A DNA stretch of 64,000 nt from Caproiciproducens galactitolivorans (GCF_026672255.1 NZ_JAPOHA010000005.1:124001-188000), one strand, 5' to 3'. Numbered from the stretch's first letter, positions 1 to 8,291 are shown. Numbers and translations: made by a program. The notes: generated by a model not told the origin, from the letters alone.

Positions 1-610
1 TGTGCTCCGGGCAGCAGGGGCTCATTACGTAGGCGCAGGCAAGTACGTGGGGAAGCTGGCTGGTAAACGCAATCATCCGGTCGTGCTTTTCGGGGGTGGT
101 TTCCACCGTACCGCCGAAGCGGAGCTCCACGGCGATTGCTTTCAGCAGATCGACCGCCCGTTGCGGCGCGCCGCAGGGAACGAGGATGTAACTCGCGTCC
201 AGAAACAGATCCGCGTCGCTTGCCGCGAAACCGCTTTTCTCCTTGCCGGCCATCGGGTGCCCGCCCGCGAAAAGGAAACCGTGTTCCTGTGCAATGCGGG
301 GCAGGTGGGCGCAGATTTCCGATTTGATTCCGCAGGTGTCGGTTACGACGCAGTCCGGGGGAATCAGATGGGCGTGCGAGGCAACGAAATCGATGTCCGC
401 CTGCGGGTACAGGCAGAGGTAAAGAACGTCCGCCTCCCGGATATCCGCATCGCCGCCGATTTTGTCAATCGCGCCGCATGCGAGCGCCGCTTTTAAAACG
501 TCGGGATCGCGGTCAATTCCGGCAATCTGGCATTCGCTGTATTTTTGAAAGGCTTTCGCGAGCGATCCGCCGATCAGGCCCAATCCGACGATTACGATTT
601 TCTTATTCAT
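1..610 (-). CDS. tyrA: Prephenate dehydrogenase (partial, C-terminus beyond window)
   Basis: Converts prephenate to 4-hydroxyphenylpyruvate with NAD(P)+, the committed step to tyrosine, in the cytoplasm. Only the first 203 codons lie in the window; the gene runs off the left edge. The protein opens with a Rossmann dinucleotide fold (VGLGLIGGSLAKAF at residues 8-21) and later shows the family segment GGHPMAGKEKSG. It begins with ATG at 610-608, 25 bases after the aroF stop codon on the same strand, so the two genes are probably cotranscribed from the attenuated promoter upstream of aroF. No stop or frameshift is seen in the visible part. The order aroF-tyrA supports tyrosine rather than general oxidoreductase function. 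Confidence 0.9.
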   Translation of the reverse strand, partial: MNKKIVIVGLGLIGGSLAKAFQKYSECQIAGIDRDPDVLKAALACGAIDKIGGDADIREADVLYLCLYPQADIDFVASHAHLIPPDCVVTDTCGIKSEICAHLPRIAQEHGFLFAGGHPMAGKEKSGFAASDADLFLDASYILVPCGAPQRAVDLLKAIAVELRFGGTVETTPEKHDRMIAFTSQLPHVLACAYVMSPCCPEH

Positions 611-635
611 AATGGAATACCCCCGCGTCAATGTT

Positions 636-1688
636 TTATTTATTATAGCAAAAATTTACAGGGGATTCCACATTTCTTCCAAAGGCTTTTGCCGCGGAGC
701 GGAGATGCTCCGCAACTTTGTCGAACTGATCCGGGGTCAGCGACTGGGCGCCGTCGGAAAGCGCCTTTGCCGGGTTGTTGTGCACCTCGATAATCAGGCC
801 GTCCGCACCGGCGGCGACGGCCGCGAGCGCAAGCGGTTCCACCAGCCAGGCGATGCCGCCCGCGTGGCTCGGGTCAACCAGAACGGGAAGATGGGAAAGC
901 TTTTTCAGAATCGGCACAGCGGAAATATCCAGCGTGTTGCGCGTATAGGTTTCATACGTGCGGATGCCGCGCTCACAGAGGATGACCTGATCGTTGCCGC
1001 CGGCCATAATGTATTCCGCGCTCATCAGAAGCTCCTCAATCGTGCTGGACAGCCCGCGCTTCAGAAGAATCGGCTTTTTGATTTTCCCCAGTTCCTTGAG
1101 CAATTCGAAATTCTGCATATTCCGCGCGCCGACCTGGATGATATCGACGCCGTTTTCTAAAAACAGATCGATGTGATTGGCGCTCATGATTTCGGTGACA
1201 ATCGGGAGGCCGCTTTCCTTTTTGGCTTCTTTTAAAAGCTCCAGCCCCTCGGCTTTCAGTCCCTGAAAGGCGTAGGGAGAGGTTCTCGGCTTGAACGCGC
1301 CGCCGCGCAGGAACTGCGCCCCAGCCGCCTTGACCCGCCGGGCAATGCCGCAGATCTGTTCTTCGCTTTCCACGGAACACGGCCCGGCAATCAGCGTCAG
1401 CCCGCCGCCGCCGATCGTCTGCCCGCCGGGCAGGGTGATGATGGTGTCGTCGGGATGGAATTTCCGGTTGGATTTTTTGTAAGGCTCCTGCACCCGCTTT
1501 ACGCTTTCCACAAAATCCTGCGCGGCGATATAGTCGATATCAATATCTGAAGTATCGCCGATCAGGCCGAGCACAGTGCTTTGCGTACCTACCCAGGTAT
1601 TGACCTTTATGCTATACTCGTTCGTAAGAGCCTTCGTAAATTCGCTTACCTGCTCCGGGGTGCATTCGGATTTCAGTACAATAATCAT
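636..1688 (-). CDS. aroF: 3-deoxy-7-phosphoheptulonate synthase (DAHP synthase) with N-terminal regulatory domain
   Basis: Condenses phosphoenolpyruvate and erythrose 4-phosphate to DAHP, the entry step of the shikimate pathway. The 350 residues split into an N-terminal ferredoxin/ACT-like domain (about 1-70), which in related enzymes such as that of Thermotoga mediates feedback inhibition by aromatic amino acids, and a TIM barrel with the family landmarks AGPCSVES, FKPRTSPYAFQG, LLKRG and DPSHAGG. No chorismate mutase domain is fused to it. The ATG at 1688 has an AGGAGG ribosome site about 7 bases away. A leader peptide, hairpins and a terminator precede it, and tyrA follows directly. The predicted regulation is therefore both allosteric (inferred from the domain) and by attenuation (inferred from the leader). 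Confidence 0.95.
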   Translation of the reverse strand: MIIVLKSECTPEQVSEFTKALTNEYSIKVNTWVGTQSTVLGLIGDTSDIDIDYIAAQDFVESVKRVQEPYKKSNRKFHPDDTIITLPGGQTIGGGGLTLIAGPCSVESEEQICGIARRVKAAGAQFLRGGAFKPRTSPYAFQGLKAEGLELLKEAKKESGLPIVTEIMSANHIDLFLENGVDIIQVGARNMQNFELLKELGKIKKPILLKRGLSSTIEELLMSAEYIMAGGNDQVILCERGIRTYETYTRNTLDISAVPILKKLSHLPVLVDPSHAGGIAWLVEPLALAAVAAGADGLIIEVHNNPAKALSDGAQSLTPDQFDKVAEHLRSAAKAFGRNVESPVNFCYNK

Positions 1689-1727
1689 ATTTTCTTCCTC
1701 CTAGAAAGTATACGGGATAAAAAGGGT

Positions 1728-1758
1728 AAAAAATAACGGAGCTGCTGTCAGCTCCGTT
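1728..1758 (-). terminator. Attenuator terminator in the aroF-tyrA leader
   Basis: On the minus strand a perfect 10-bp stem (AACGGAGCTG with its complement, 1758-1749 and 1744-1735) with a 4-nt loop is followed by a run of T. It lies between the leader peptide stop (1785) and the aroF ribosome site. An alternative pairing exists: the leader segment at 1810-1802 (CTGTGAGCT) can pair with 1753-1745 (AGCTGACAG) at 8 of 9 positions, which would disrupt the terminator. Confidence 0.8.
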
Positions 1759-1784
1759 AAAATATCAGCCTATAAAGGGTCAGG

Positions 1785-1901
1785 CTATACCTTCATACAA
1801 AAGCTCACAGTTCTTTTTTGAGTAGCACAAAAATCCCGCGCCATAAAATAGCGGGGATAACCGTAAGCTGTAAATCGATTTGTGCCTGTCGCAGAACGCA
1901 T
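1785..1901 (-). CDS. Phe/Tyr-rich leader peptide of the aroF-tyrA operon
   Basis: A 38-residue open frame begins at ATG 1901-1899 with a good AAGGAG ribosome site and ends at TAG 1787-1785, between the promoter and the attenuator terminator. Residues 10-24 hold three Tyr (13, 15, 18) and three Phe (10, 19, 24); one more Phe is at 34. The Tyr/Phe codons sit inside a hairpin formed by 1885-1877 with 1835-1825 and by 1858-1851 with 1841-1833. This layout matches leader peptides of aromatic amino-acid attenuators: ribosome stalling at uncharged Phe/Tyr-tRNA would favour the antiterminator. Function is inferred from layout. A T-box was looked for and not found. Confidence 0.72.
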   Translation of the reverse strand: MRSATGTNRFTAYGYPRYFMARDFCATQKRTVSFCMKV

Positions 1902-1931
1902 CGTGAAGCTCCTTTGGTATTCTTGCCTTGT

Positions 1932-1960
1932 ATCATAATACAGATTGGAAAGGGTGTCAA
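1932..1960 (-). promoter_or_regulatory. Sigma-A promoter of the leader-aroF-tyrA operon
   Basis: Minus strand TTGACA (1960-1955), 17-bp spacer, TATGAT (1937-1932). Transcription would start near 1925, about 25 bases before the leader peptide start codon. Confidence 0.85.
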
Positions 1961-2036
1961 GTGAAAAAAGAAAAATATTTATTTCGTCAAAAAACGGGGA
2001 ATCACTCAAAGTTGTACGAAAAATACATTTATATCA

Positions 2037-2065
2037 TTGCTTTTATGGTGCAAACTTGATACAAT
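2037..2065 (+). promoter_or_regulatory. Promoter of the diguanylate cyclase gene
   Basis: TTGCTT (2037-2042), 17-bp spacer, TACAAT (2060-2065), about 60 bases upstream of the start codon at 2126. Confidence 0.6.
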
Positions 2066-2125
2066 ATCAGACATGAAGGAAGAAATATCGAAATTTTTTG
2101 CAGAAAAAAGAAAGAGGGGGTGCCA

Positions 2126-3466
2126 ATGTCACAAAAAGCAGCAGAAGAATTTGACTTACGAAGAATTATTAATTACCTTGGAGCGGGAATTCTATGCTGT
2201 AAGAATGACGATGCGCTGACAATCGTTTACGCCAGCAGCCCCTTTTATGAAATGCTGGGATTTCGTGAAGGCGAGATAACCGCATTAAACAGTTCGGAGC
2301 ACCCCGTATTAAGTGCGGATCAACGTTATAACCGTCCGAATTTTATGCAGAGTTTTTTTCCGGGCGATTACAGCAATCATGTGGAAATCGAATTGAAGCT
2401 CATTAAGAAAGACGGCCATCACATCTGGGTAAGCTGCAGCCTGCGCCTTTTAATCGAAGAGGACGGCTCGGAATTGCTCTGCGGTGTGATCGAAGATATT
2501 ACGGAAAAACGAAGATCGCTCAATAAAGAACGCGAGCAGTTTGAGATTATCCGTAAGGCAAAGCGGGAACTTGCCGCGAGCGAGGAACGCTACCGCATCA
2601 TTATGGAGCAGGCGGCCGACCCGATTCTGGACTATAATTTCAAGACACAGGAGATTTATTATTCCCATCCTTTTCAGGACAGGTTCGGAACCGGATTCAG
2701 TACGGACGGGCTGCTGGACGGCCTTTGCCATTCCGATATTGTTTTTGCGGAGGATAAGCAGCGGCTTGTGGATGATCTGTATGGTTTTATGCACGGAAGA
2801 AGACAGAAAAATCCGGATTACCGGTTTATGGATGTGAACGGAACCTATCGCTGGTACCGGGTCCGCAGTACGATCATTCGCGACGAAAAGGGCGATCTTT
2901 CCAGGATGATTGTCTTTTTTATTGATATCGACAACCAGAAAAAGGAAACGCTGCGTCTGAGGGAAAGAGCGGAGCGTGATTTGCTGAGCGGGCTGTACAA
3001 TCATGTAACCACGTCCCGGCTGATCGACAAAGCGATCGATGAAAGCGTACCCGGCAGCCAGCACGCTTTATTTTTAATTGATATTGACAATTTTAAAGAT
3101 ATCAACGACCATCTCGGGCACCTGCTCGGCGACGAAGTAATCGGGGAAGTGTCCGCCAAACTGCGGAGCCAGTTCCGCGAGAACGATATCGTCGGCCGGA
3201 TCGGCGGCGATGAATTTGTTGTATTTCTAAAAAATATTTCAATGAGGGATATTCAACGGAAAGCCGAACTTTTGCAGAATGTTTTCCGAAGCATCCGCCC
3301 GGAACAGAACCGGGATTTTCAGGTTTCCGGCAGTATCGGCGTTTCGGTTTACCCAAAGCACGGCAGGGATTACCACGAGCTGTTTGAAAAAGCGGACGCC
3401 GCTATGTACGCAGTAAAGCACAATGGGAAAAATTCCTGCTGCATCTACTCCGATATCGTACAGTGA
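2126..3466 (+). CDS. PAS-PAS-GGDEF diguanylate cyclase
   Basis: Predicted to make cyclic di-GMP from two GTP in response to a signal sensed by its PAS domains. The 446-residue protein has PAS-like segments at about 10-125 and 150-275, then a GGDEF domain (about 285-445) with the intact catalytic motif RIGGDEF and a product-inhibition I-site (REND, exactly five residues before GGDEF). No membrane segment or signal peptide is evident, so it is probably cytoplasmic. Translation should start at ATG 2126, because the GTG six bases upstream lies inside the purine-rich ribosome site. It stands alone, with its own promoter upstream and a terminator-like hairpin after it. The ligand of the PAS domains cannot be read from the sequence. 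Confidence 0.9.
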   Translation: MSQKAAEEFDLRRIINYLGAGILCCKNDDALTIVYASSPFYEMLGFREGEITALNSSEHPVLSADQRYNRPNFMQSFFPGDYSNHVEIELKLIKKDGHHIWVSCSLRLLIEEDGSELLCGVIEDITEKRRSLNKEREQFEIIRKAKRELAASEERYRIIMEQAADPILDYNFKTQEIYYSHPFQDRFGTGFSTDGLLDGLCHSDIVFAEDKQRLVDDLYGFMHGRRQKNPDYRFMDVNGTYRWYRVRSTIIRDEKGDLSRMIVFFIDIDNQKKETLRLRERAERDLLSGLYNHVTTSRLIDKAIDESVPGSQHALFLIDIDNFKDINDHLGHLLGDEVIGEVSAKLRSQFRENDIVGRIGGDEFVVFLKNISMRDIQRKAELLQNVFRSIRPEQNRDFQVSGSIGVSVYPKHGRDYHELFEKADAAMYAVKHNGKNSCCIYSDIVQ

Positions 3467-3477
3467 TATTTCATTTT

Positions 3478-3510
3478 CCCGCTTATTCAGACGGAATGGG
3501 CGGGTTTTTT
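3478..3510 (+). terminator. Terminator after the diguanylate cyclase gene
   Basis: CCCGC (3478-3482) pairs with GCGGG (3500-3504), an inner ATTC/GAAT pairing lengthens the hairpin, and TTTTTT follows. It overlaps the 3' end of the convergent aroE-aroK gene. Confidence 0.6.
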
Positions 3511-4841
3511 AATGCCTGAAGGATTTGCTCCGCAACTTCAACGGCCGGTGCGTCCGCGGGGACGGTTCTGTCCGCGGACAAGCGGTACCGGTCCGAACGT
3601 TCCAGGTAGAGCCGGCGCAGGTTTTCGTCGTGTTCCGGCCCGGAGAGCAGCGGGCGGGTCTGATCCCCCCGAAGCCGCTTCTGGATTTTCTCCAGGGACG
3701 CGTCCAGCAAAACGATGATGCCGCTGCTCTTTAATTCGGCTGTATTTTCCGGGTCCATCAGCGTTCCGCCGCCGGTGGCGATAATCAGCCCGCTTTTTTG
3801 CGCGAGTTCCCTTGCCGCTTCCCGCTCAAGCTTCCGGAACGCCGCTTCGCCTTGCGAAGCAAATAACTCGGAAATCCGAACGCCCTGTTTCTGCTCAATG
3901 TATTGATCCATATCCACGAAAGTCCTTCCCGCCTTTTGCGCGATAAGCTTTCCGACGGTCGTCTTTCCGCTGCCCATAAAACCGCAGAGGACAAGGTTGC
4001 CGAATTCTTTTTTCATTTCGAAAACGGCGTCCGCGCACAAGGCTTCGATATCCTCTTTCCGGAACTTTGCGCCATACCAGATTTCCTGCGCGGCGGCCGC
4101 CTGCCAGACCAGCATGCTGATTCCGCCGATTGCACGCACGCCGTTTTTGCGTGCGGTTTTTAAAAGCAGGGTTTCGTTCGGGTTGTAAACCGCGTCAAAA
4201 ACGCATGAGGCGTTTCGGATAATTTCTTCCGAAACGGGACATGCTTCGGTGTGCGGGTACATCCCGACCGGCGTAGCGTTCGCGAGCAGGTCGATTTTTC
4301 CGTGAATTTCTTCCAGCAGGCAGAAATCAGCCTTGGCGCCCTTCACCCTGCTTTGAATATCGGAACAGAGCTTCTGCGCGGCTTCCAGTCCGTGCCGCCG
4401 CACGGCCACCGTTACGGTGCCGCCGCGCAATGCCGCTTCAAAGGCCATGACGCGTCCCGCGCCGCCCGCGCCCAATACCACGGTGCGCCCGTTCAGCTTC
4501 GCACCTCCGGCTTCCAGCGCTTTGCAGAACCCCGTACCGTCGGTTGTAAAACCGGTCAGGCGGCCGTTTCGGTTTTGCACGGTATTCACGGAATTATAAA
4601 AAACGGATTTTTGGTCCAGTCCGTCCAGCAGGGGAATAATCGACTGCTTGTGGGGAATGGTTATGTTGAAACCGCGAAGGGAGCGCAGCTCGTCCATCCG
4701 CTTTTCCAGTTCCTGCGGCGGGATATCCCGAACGCCGTATCCGGCCTGTTTTCCATTTAAAGAAAAAAGGCGGGCATGGATAAAAGGCGACATTGTATGC
4801 GCAATCGGATGCCCGATTACAGCATAGGTTTTTTCGATCAT
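3483..4841 (-). CDS. Bifunctional shikimate dehydrogenase-shikimate kinase fusion
   Basis: Predicted to carry out two consecutive steps of the shikimate pathway: NADPH-dependent reduction of 3-dehydroshikimate and ATP-dependent 3-phosphorylation of shikimate. The 452-residue protein joins an AroE-like half (about 1-277: GHPIAHTMSPFIH, NITIPHK, NTV, TDGTG, and the nucleotide motif VLGAGGAGRV) to an AroK-like half (about 280-445: P-loop GFMGSGKTTVGK, DMD at the shikimate site, ATGGGT, lid region RPLL). The reading frame is uninterrupted, and the linker is only a few residues near MKKEFGN. It lies between the cyclase and acpP, apart from the aroF-tyrA operon, with a purine-rich ribosome site before ATG 4841. 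Both halves look catalytically complete. Confidence 0.93.
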   Translation of the reverse strand: MIEKTYAVIGHPIAHTMSPFIHARLFSLNGKQAGYGVRDIPPQELEKRMDELRSLRGFNITIPHKQSIIPLLDGLDQKSVFYNSVNTVQNRNGRLTGFTTDGTGFCKALEAGGAKLNGRTVVLGAGGAGRVMAFEAALRGGTVTVAVRRHGLEAAQKLCSDIQSRVKGAKADFCLLEEIHGKIDLLANATPVGMYPHTEACPVSEEIIRNASCVFDAVYNPNETLLLKTARKNGVRAIGGISMLVWQAAAAQEIWYGAKFRKEDIEALCADAVFEMKKEFGNLVLCGFMGSGKTTVGKLIAQKAGRTFVDMDQYIEQKQGVRISELFASQGEAAFRKLEREAARELAQKSGLIIATGGGTLMDPENTAELKSSGIIVLLDASLEKIQKRLRGDQTRPLLSGPEHDENLRRLYLERSDRYRLSADRTVPADAPAVEVAEQILQALKNPPIPSE

Positions 4842-4883
4842 TTTAGGTTCCCCTTATTTTCAAATAAAAAATCCGGAAACATA

Positions 4884-4912
4884 TTGACAAAGTCATAGTT
4901 TGCTAATAATAT
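4884..4912 (+). promoter_or_regulatory. acpP: Sigma-A promoter of acpP
   Basis: TTGACA (4884-4889), 17-bp spacer, TAATAT (4907-4912). It implies a 5' untranslated leader of about 140 bases. Confidence 0.8.
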
Positions 4913-5000
4913 GTGGTTAGAGAATTCGTGTCCGGAGCGATTTCATGGTTTTTTCTGTGGCAATTGTATCACACCTGAAATAAGATTGTCCATAATAAAT

Positions 5001-5012
5001 GATAACGTTATC
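5001..5012 (+). promoter_or_regulatory. Perfect 12-bp palindrome in the acpP leader
   Basis: GATAACGTTATC is a perfect inverted repeat about 80 bases downstream of the predicted transcription start and 50 bases before acpP. It could be an operator or a chance palindrome; it does not match the FapR site known from Bacillus fatty-acid genes. Confidence 0.35.
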
Positions 5013-5061
5013 CGCGAGCCGATGATTCAAAATGCAGAGAATTTTTTAAGGAGGATAAAAC

Positions 5062-5289
5062 ATGGTATTCGAAAAGGTGAAGGCGATTCTCAGCGAACAG
5101 TTTGATGTAGAGGAGGATTCAATTACCGCCGATACGAGCATTGCTGATGATTTAGGCGCCGATTCCTTGGACGTCGTTGACCTTTTGATGTCAATTGAAG
5201 ATGAATTCGAAATTGAAGTGCCGGATGAAGAGATCGATAACATCAAAACCGTCGGTGAACTCGTAAAGTACATTGAAGACAATGTTTAA
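5062..5289 (+). CDS. acpP: Acyl carrier protein
   Basis: Carries growing acyl chains on a phosphopantetheine arm during fatty-acid synthesis. The 75-residue acidic protein has the attachment site GADSLDVVDL, in which the Ser is modified by AcpS, and the usual length. ATG 5062 follows an AAGGAGG site at 5048-5054. The gene is monocistronic here, with its own promoter and terminator, unlike genomes where acpP sits among fab genes. The composition is extremely acidic with few aromatic residues, as expected for the family. No second carrier protein gene is present in the window. Confidence 0.97.
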   Translation: MVFEKVKAILSEQFDVEEDSITADTSIADDLGADSLDVVDLLMSIEDEFEIEVPDEEIDNIKTVGELVKYIEDNV

Positions 5290-5302
5290 CTGCGTTTTCT
5301 TC

Positions 5303-5335
5303 AAATCCGCCGTGCTTAGCATGGCGGATTTTTTA
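5303..5335 (+). terminator. Rho-independent terminator after acpP
   Basis: AATCCGCC (5304-5311) pairs with GGCGGATT (5323-5330), followed by a T run. Confidence 0.9.
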
Positions 5336-5370
5336 TTCTGCTCCGTTTTTGCGCTTTCTGGCATTTTTAC

Positions 5371-5399
5371 TTGAAAAAAGGGTTTATTTCCGATATAAT
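5371..5399 (+). promoter_or_regulatory. Promoter of the OadB-like operon
   Basis: TTGAAA (5371-5376), 17-bp spacer, TATAAT (5394-5399), 50 bases before the TTG start codon. Confidence 0.75.
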
Positions 5400-5448
5400 A
5401 TATGAATAGTTTGTTAAGAATGAATTGTGATAAAGGGGCGTAAATTCG

Positions 5449-6588
5449 TTGAGTGAATTCAGCTTTTTAACCGACGGCTTACTGTACATGCTGGCAAATC
5501 CCAAAATGCTGGCCATGTGGCTGATCGGCGGGCTTCTGATCTGGCTTGCGATTAAAAAGGATTTTGAGCCTGCTCTGCTTCTGCCGATGGGATTCGGCGC
5601 GATTCTTGTGAATCTTCCGCTTCCCGGCGTAATCGGCGAGAACGGGATTGTACAGTGGCTTTTCCAAAAGGGAATTGCCTCTTCCGAAGCGTTTCCGCTG
5701 CTTCTGTTTGTCGGAATCGGCGCGATGATCGATTTCGGCCCGCTGCTTTCCAACCCGCGAATGCTCCTGTTCGGCGGCGCGGCGCAGTTCGGCATCTTTT
5801 TAACGGTTGTGTTCGCCGTACTGCTGGGCTTCCCGTTAAAGGATGCAATGAGCATCGGCGTGATCGGCGCGGCGGACGGCCCGACCTCCATCCTTGTTTC
5901 GCAGGTGCTGAAAAGCGGATATATGGGCGCGATCGCCGTTGCCGCCTATTCTTATATGGCGCTGGTTCCGATTATCCAGCCGACCGCGATCCGGCTTGTT
6001 ACAACCAAACGGGAACGCATGATCCGTATGCCGTACAATCCGAAGTCGGTATCCAAAACAACGAAAATCCTGTTCCCGATTATTGTTACGCTGATTGCGG
6101 GACTGATCGCACCGGATTCGGTTTCCCTTGTCGGCTTCTTGATGTTCGGAAATCTGATCCGCGAATGCGGCAGGCTCGAAAGTCTTTCCCAGACGGCGCA
6201 GGGCCCGCTTGCGAACCTGATCACCATCTTTTTGGGAATCACCATCGCGTTTCAGATGCAGGCGGACAAGTTCCTTACTTTTGGAACATTGATTGTCATG
6301 GCGCTGGGCCTGTTCGCTTTCGTATTCGACACCATCGGCGGCGTCGTCTTTGCGAAAATACTGAACCTGTTCCTTCCGGAGGGCAAAAAGATCAATCCGA
6401 TGGTCGGCGGCGCCGGTATCTCGGCGTTTCCGATGTCCGCCCGGGTGATCCAGAAAATGGCGCTGAAAGAGGACAACCAGAATCATCTTCTGATGCACGC
6501 GGTCGGCGCGAATGTTGCCGGTCAGATCGGTTCCGTTGTTGCGGGAGGAATTATCCTTTCTCTTGCAAGAAAGTGGGGGATGATGTAA
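5449..6588 (+). CDS. Sodium ion-translocating decarboxylase beta subunit (OadB/GcdB/MmdB family)
   Basis: The family's beta subunit is the multi-pass membrane channel that decarboxylates carboxybiotin and pumps Na+ outward. This 379-residue protein has the family's hydrophobic segments and the signature GVIGAADGPTSILVS (about residues 139-153), which contains the Asp implicated in sodium binding. Translation must start at TTG 5449, eight bases after an AGGGGCG site; no ATG or GTG in frame fits. A small OadG-like gene follows immediately. No carboxyltransferase (alpha) or biotin carrier gene is nearby, so the substrate (oxaloacetate, glutaconyl-CoA or methylmalonyl-CoA) cannot be decided and the other subunits must lie elsewhere. 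Confidence 0.9.
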   Translation: MSEFSFLTDGLLYMLANPKMLAMWLIGGLLIWLAIKKDFEPALLLPMGFGAILVNLPLPGVIGENGIVQWLFQKGIASSEAFPLLLFVGIGAMIDFGPLLSNPRMLLFGGAAQFGIFLTVVFAVLLGFPLKDAMSIGVIGAADGPTSILVSQVLKSGYMGAIAVAAYSYMALVPIIQPTAIRLVTTKRERMIRMPYNPKSVSKTTKILFPIIVTLIAGLIAPDSVSLVGFLMFGNLIRECGRLESLSQTAQGPLANLITIFLGITIAFQMQADKFLTFGTLIVMALGLFAFVFDTIGGVVFAKILNLFLPEGKKINPMVGGAGISAFPMSARVIQKMALKEDNQNHLLMHAVGANVAGQIGSVVAGGIILSLARKWGMM

Positions 6589-6777
6589 ATGCTGAACTTC
6601 AATCTGCTTACCGTTGCGTTTACCAGTCTGCTGGGAAATGTTACAAATGAAGATATCGGAAAATCCCTCCGCCTGATGGGGCTGGGGATGCTTGGCATCT
6701 TTATCGTTATGCTTCTCATCTATTTGGTAACGGTAATTTTAAATCATACGACAAAAGAAAAGAACGACGAAGATTAA
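6589..6777 (+). CDS. Small OadG-like membrane subunit
   Basis: A 62-residue protein with one hydrophobic helix (about 29-51) and a charged Lys/Glu/Asp tail. This is the shape of gamma/delta subunits of sodium-pumping decarboxylases, which hold the membrane beta subunit and the cytoplasmic carboxyltransferase together. It starts immediately after the stop codon of the beta subunit gene, so the two are almost certainly made together. Sequence conservation in this family is low, so the call rests mainly on position, size and topology. It lacks the Pro-rich linker and His-rich tail seen in some OadG proteins. Confidence 0.7.
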   Translation: MLNFNLLTVAFTSLLGNVTNEDIGKSLRLMGLGMLGIFIVMLLIYLVTVILNHTTKEKNDED

Positions 6778-6840
6778 GGAACCGCGTCAGGAATCGGCGC
6801 TTCCTTAACGGCGCGTGAGATAGTCAGAAAGGTAGTTACT

Positions 6841-8277
6841 ATGGCCGAACAGAAAAAAATGGTAGAGGCGATTACTCCCATGGAGGAGGACTTCGCCAAA
6901 TGGTACACGGATATTGTAAAAAAAGCCGAGCTGATGGATTACACCAGCGTGCGCGGCTGCATGGTCATTGAGCCGTACGGTTGGGCGATCTGGGAAAACA
7001 TCCAGCATATTCTGGATGCGAAATTCAAGGAGCTGGGTCATGAAAATGTCTCCATGCCGATGTTTATTCCGGAAAGCCTTTTGAACAAGGAAAAAGAGCA
7101 TGTGCAGGGCTTTGCGCCGGAGGTTGCCTGGGTTACAATGGGCGGCAACGAAAAATTGCAGGAAAGATTGTGCGTTCGCCCCACGTCCGAAACGCTGTTC
7201 TGCGACCATTATGCAAAGGTCATCCAGTCCTGGCGCGATCTGCCGAAGCTCTATAATCAGTGGTGTTCGGTCGTCCGCTGGGAAAAAACAACGCGCCCGT
7301 TCCTCCGTTCCGTGGAATTCCACTGGCAGGAAGGCCACACCATGCACGAAACCGCCGAAGAAGCGGAGGCGGAAACCGAGCGGATGCTCGGGGTGTACGC
7401 CGATTTCTGTGAAAATGAACTGGCCATCCCGGTTATTAAAGGCCGCAAGACCGATAAAGAGAAATTTTCCGGCGCCGTCGCAACGTATACCATTGAGGCA
7501 ATGATGCACGACGGCAAGGCTTTGCAGTCCGGAACCAGCCATTATTTCGGCGACGGCTTTGCAAAGGCGTTCAACGTCACCTTCCAGGGCAGAGACAACT
7601 CCGTCTGCCATCCGTTCCAGACCTCCTGGGGAATGAGCACCCGCATCATCGGCGGGGTGATCATGACGCACGGCGACAACGACGGACTGGTGCTTCCGCC
7701 CGCTGTCGCGCCGATACAGGTTATCATCGTACCGGTCGCCCAGCATAAGCCGGGCGTGCTCGACAAAGCGCAGGAACTGCGTGAGAGGCTGAAAAAGACG
7801 TTCCGGGTGCGCGTAGACGATTCCGATCAGTCGCCGGGCTGGAAATTTGCCCAGTACGAAATGAAGGGCGTTCCGCTCCGTCTGGAAATCGGGCCGAAGG
7901 ATATCGAGAAGAACCAGTGCGTTCTGGTTCGCCGCCATGACCGGCAGAAGGTTTTTGTGCCGCTCGATCAGCTGGAGCAGGCTGTGGCCGAACAGCTTGA
8001 AGAAGTACGCAGGGGCATGTACGAAAAGGCGCTTGCCCGCCGCGAGAGCATGACCTATTCCGCGAAAACATTGGACGAGCTTCAAGAAATCGCGGACAGC
8101 AAGCCGGGTTTTATCAAAGCGATGTGGTGCGGCGATTCAGCCTGCGAAGAAAAGCTGAAGGAAGTCGCGGGCGTTTCTTCCCGCTGTATGCCCTTTGAGC
8201 AGGAACATGTCGGCGACACCTGTGTCTGCTGCGGCAAACCTGCAAAGTCAATGGTTTACTGGGGCAAAGCCTATTAA
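6841..8277 (+). CDS. proS: Prolyl-tRNA synthetase, archaeal/eukaryote-type (ProS type 3)
   Basis: Charges tRNA-Pro with proline. At 478 residues it is the short class II form without the bacterial editing insertion. It shows class II motif 2 ([20 protein letters not shown]), the region [12 protein letters not shown], an anticodon-binding domain (about 285-390), and a C-terminal zinc-type domain with Cys residues ending in WGKAY, the terminal Tyr typical of this type. It starts at ATG 6841, 63 bases after the OadG-like gene, with no terminator between, so it may be read from the same transcript. No T-box was found ahead of it. A strong terminator follows. Confidence 0.96.
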   Translation: MAEQKKMVEAITPMEEDFAKWYTDIVKKAELMDYTSVRGCMVIEPYGWAIWENIQHILDAKFKELGHENVSMPMFIPESLLNKEKEHVQGFAPEVAWVTMGGNEKLQERLCVRPTSETLFCDHYAKVIQSWRDLPKLYNQWCSVVRWEKTTRPFLRSVEFHWQEGHTMHETAEEAEAETERMLGVYADFCENELAIPVIKGRKTDKEKFSGAVATYTIEAMMHDGKALQSGTSHYFGDGFAKAFNVTFQGRDNSVCHPFQTSWGMSTRIIGGVIMTHGDNDGLVLPPAVAPIQVIIVPVAQHKPGVLDKAQELRERLKKTFRVRVDDSDQSPGWKFAQYEMKGVPLRLEIGPKDIEKNQCVLVRRHDRQKVFVPLDQLEQAVAEQLEEVRRGMYEKALARRESMTYSAKTLDELQEIADSKPGFIKAMWCGDSACEEKLKEVAGVSSRCMPFEQEHVGDTCVCCGKPAKSMVYWGKAY

Positions 8278-8291
8278 GATATGATATAGCA

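Noticed and set aside
1689-1960. Possible T-box leader upstream of aroF
   Set aside because: The conserved T-box sequence (AGGGTGGNACCGCG) is missing; a leader peptide with aromatic codons explains the region better.
6778-6840. Possible T-box or other riboswitch before proS
   Set aside because: The gap is only 63 bases, with no terminator and no T-box motif.
6805-8085. 426-codon minus-strand frame
   Set aside because: Antisense shadow of proS, which has all class II synthetase motifs.
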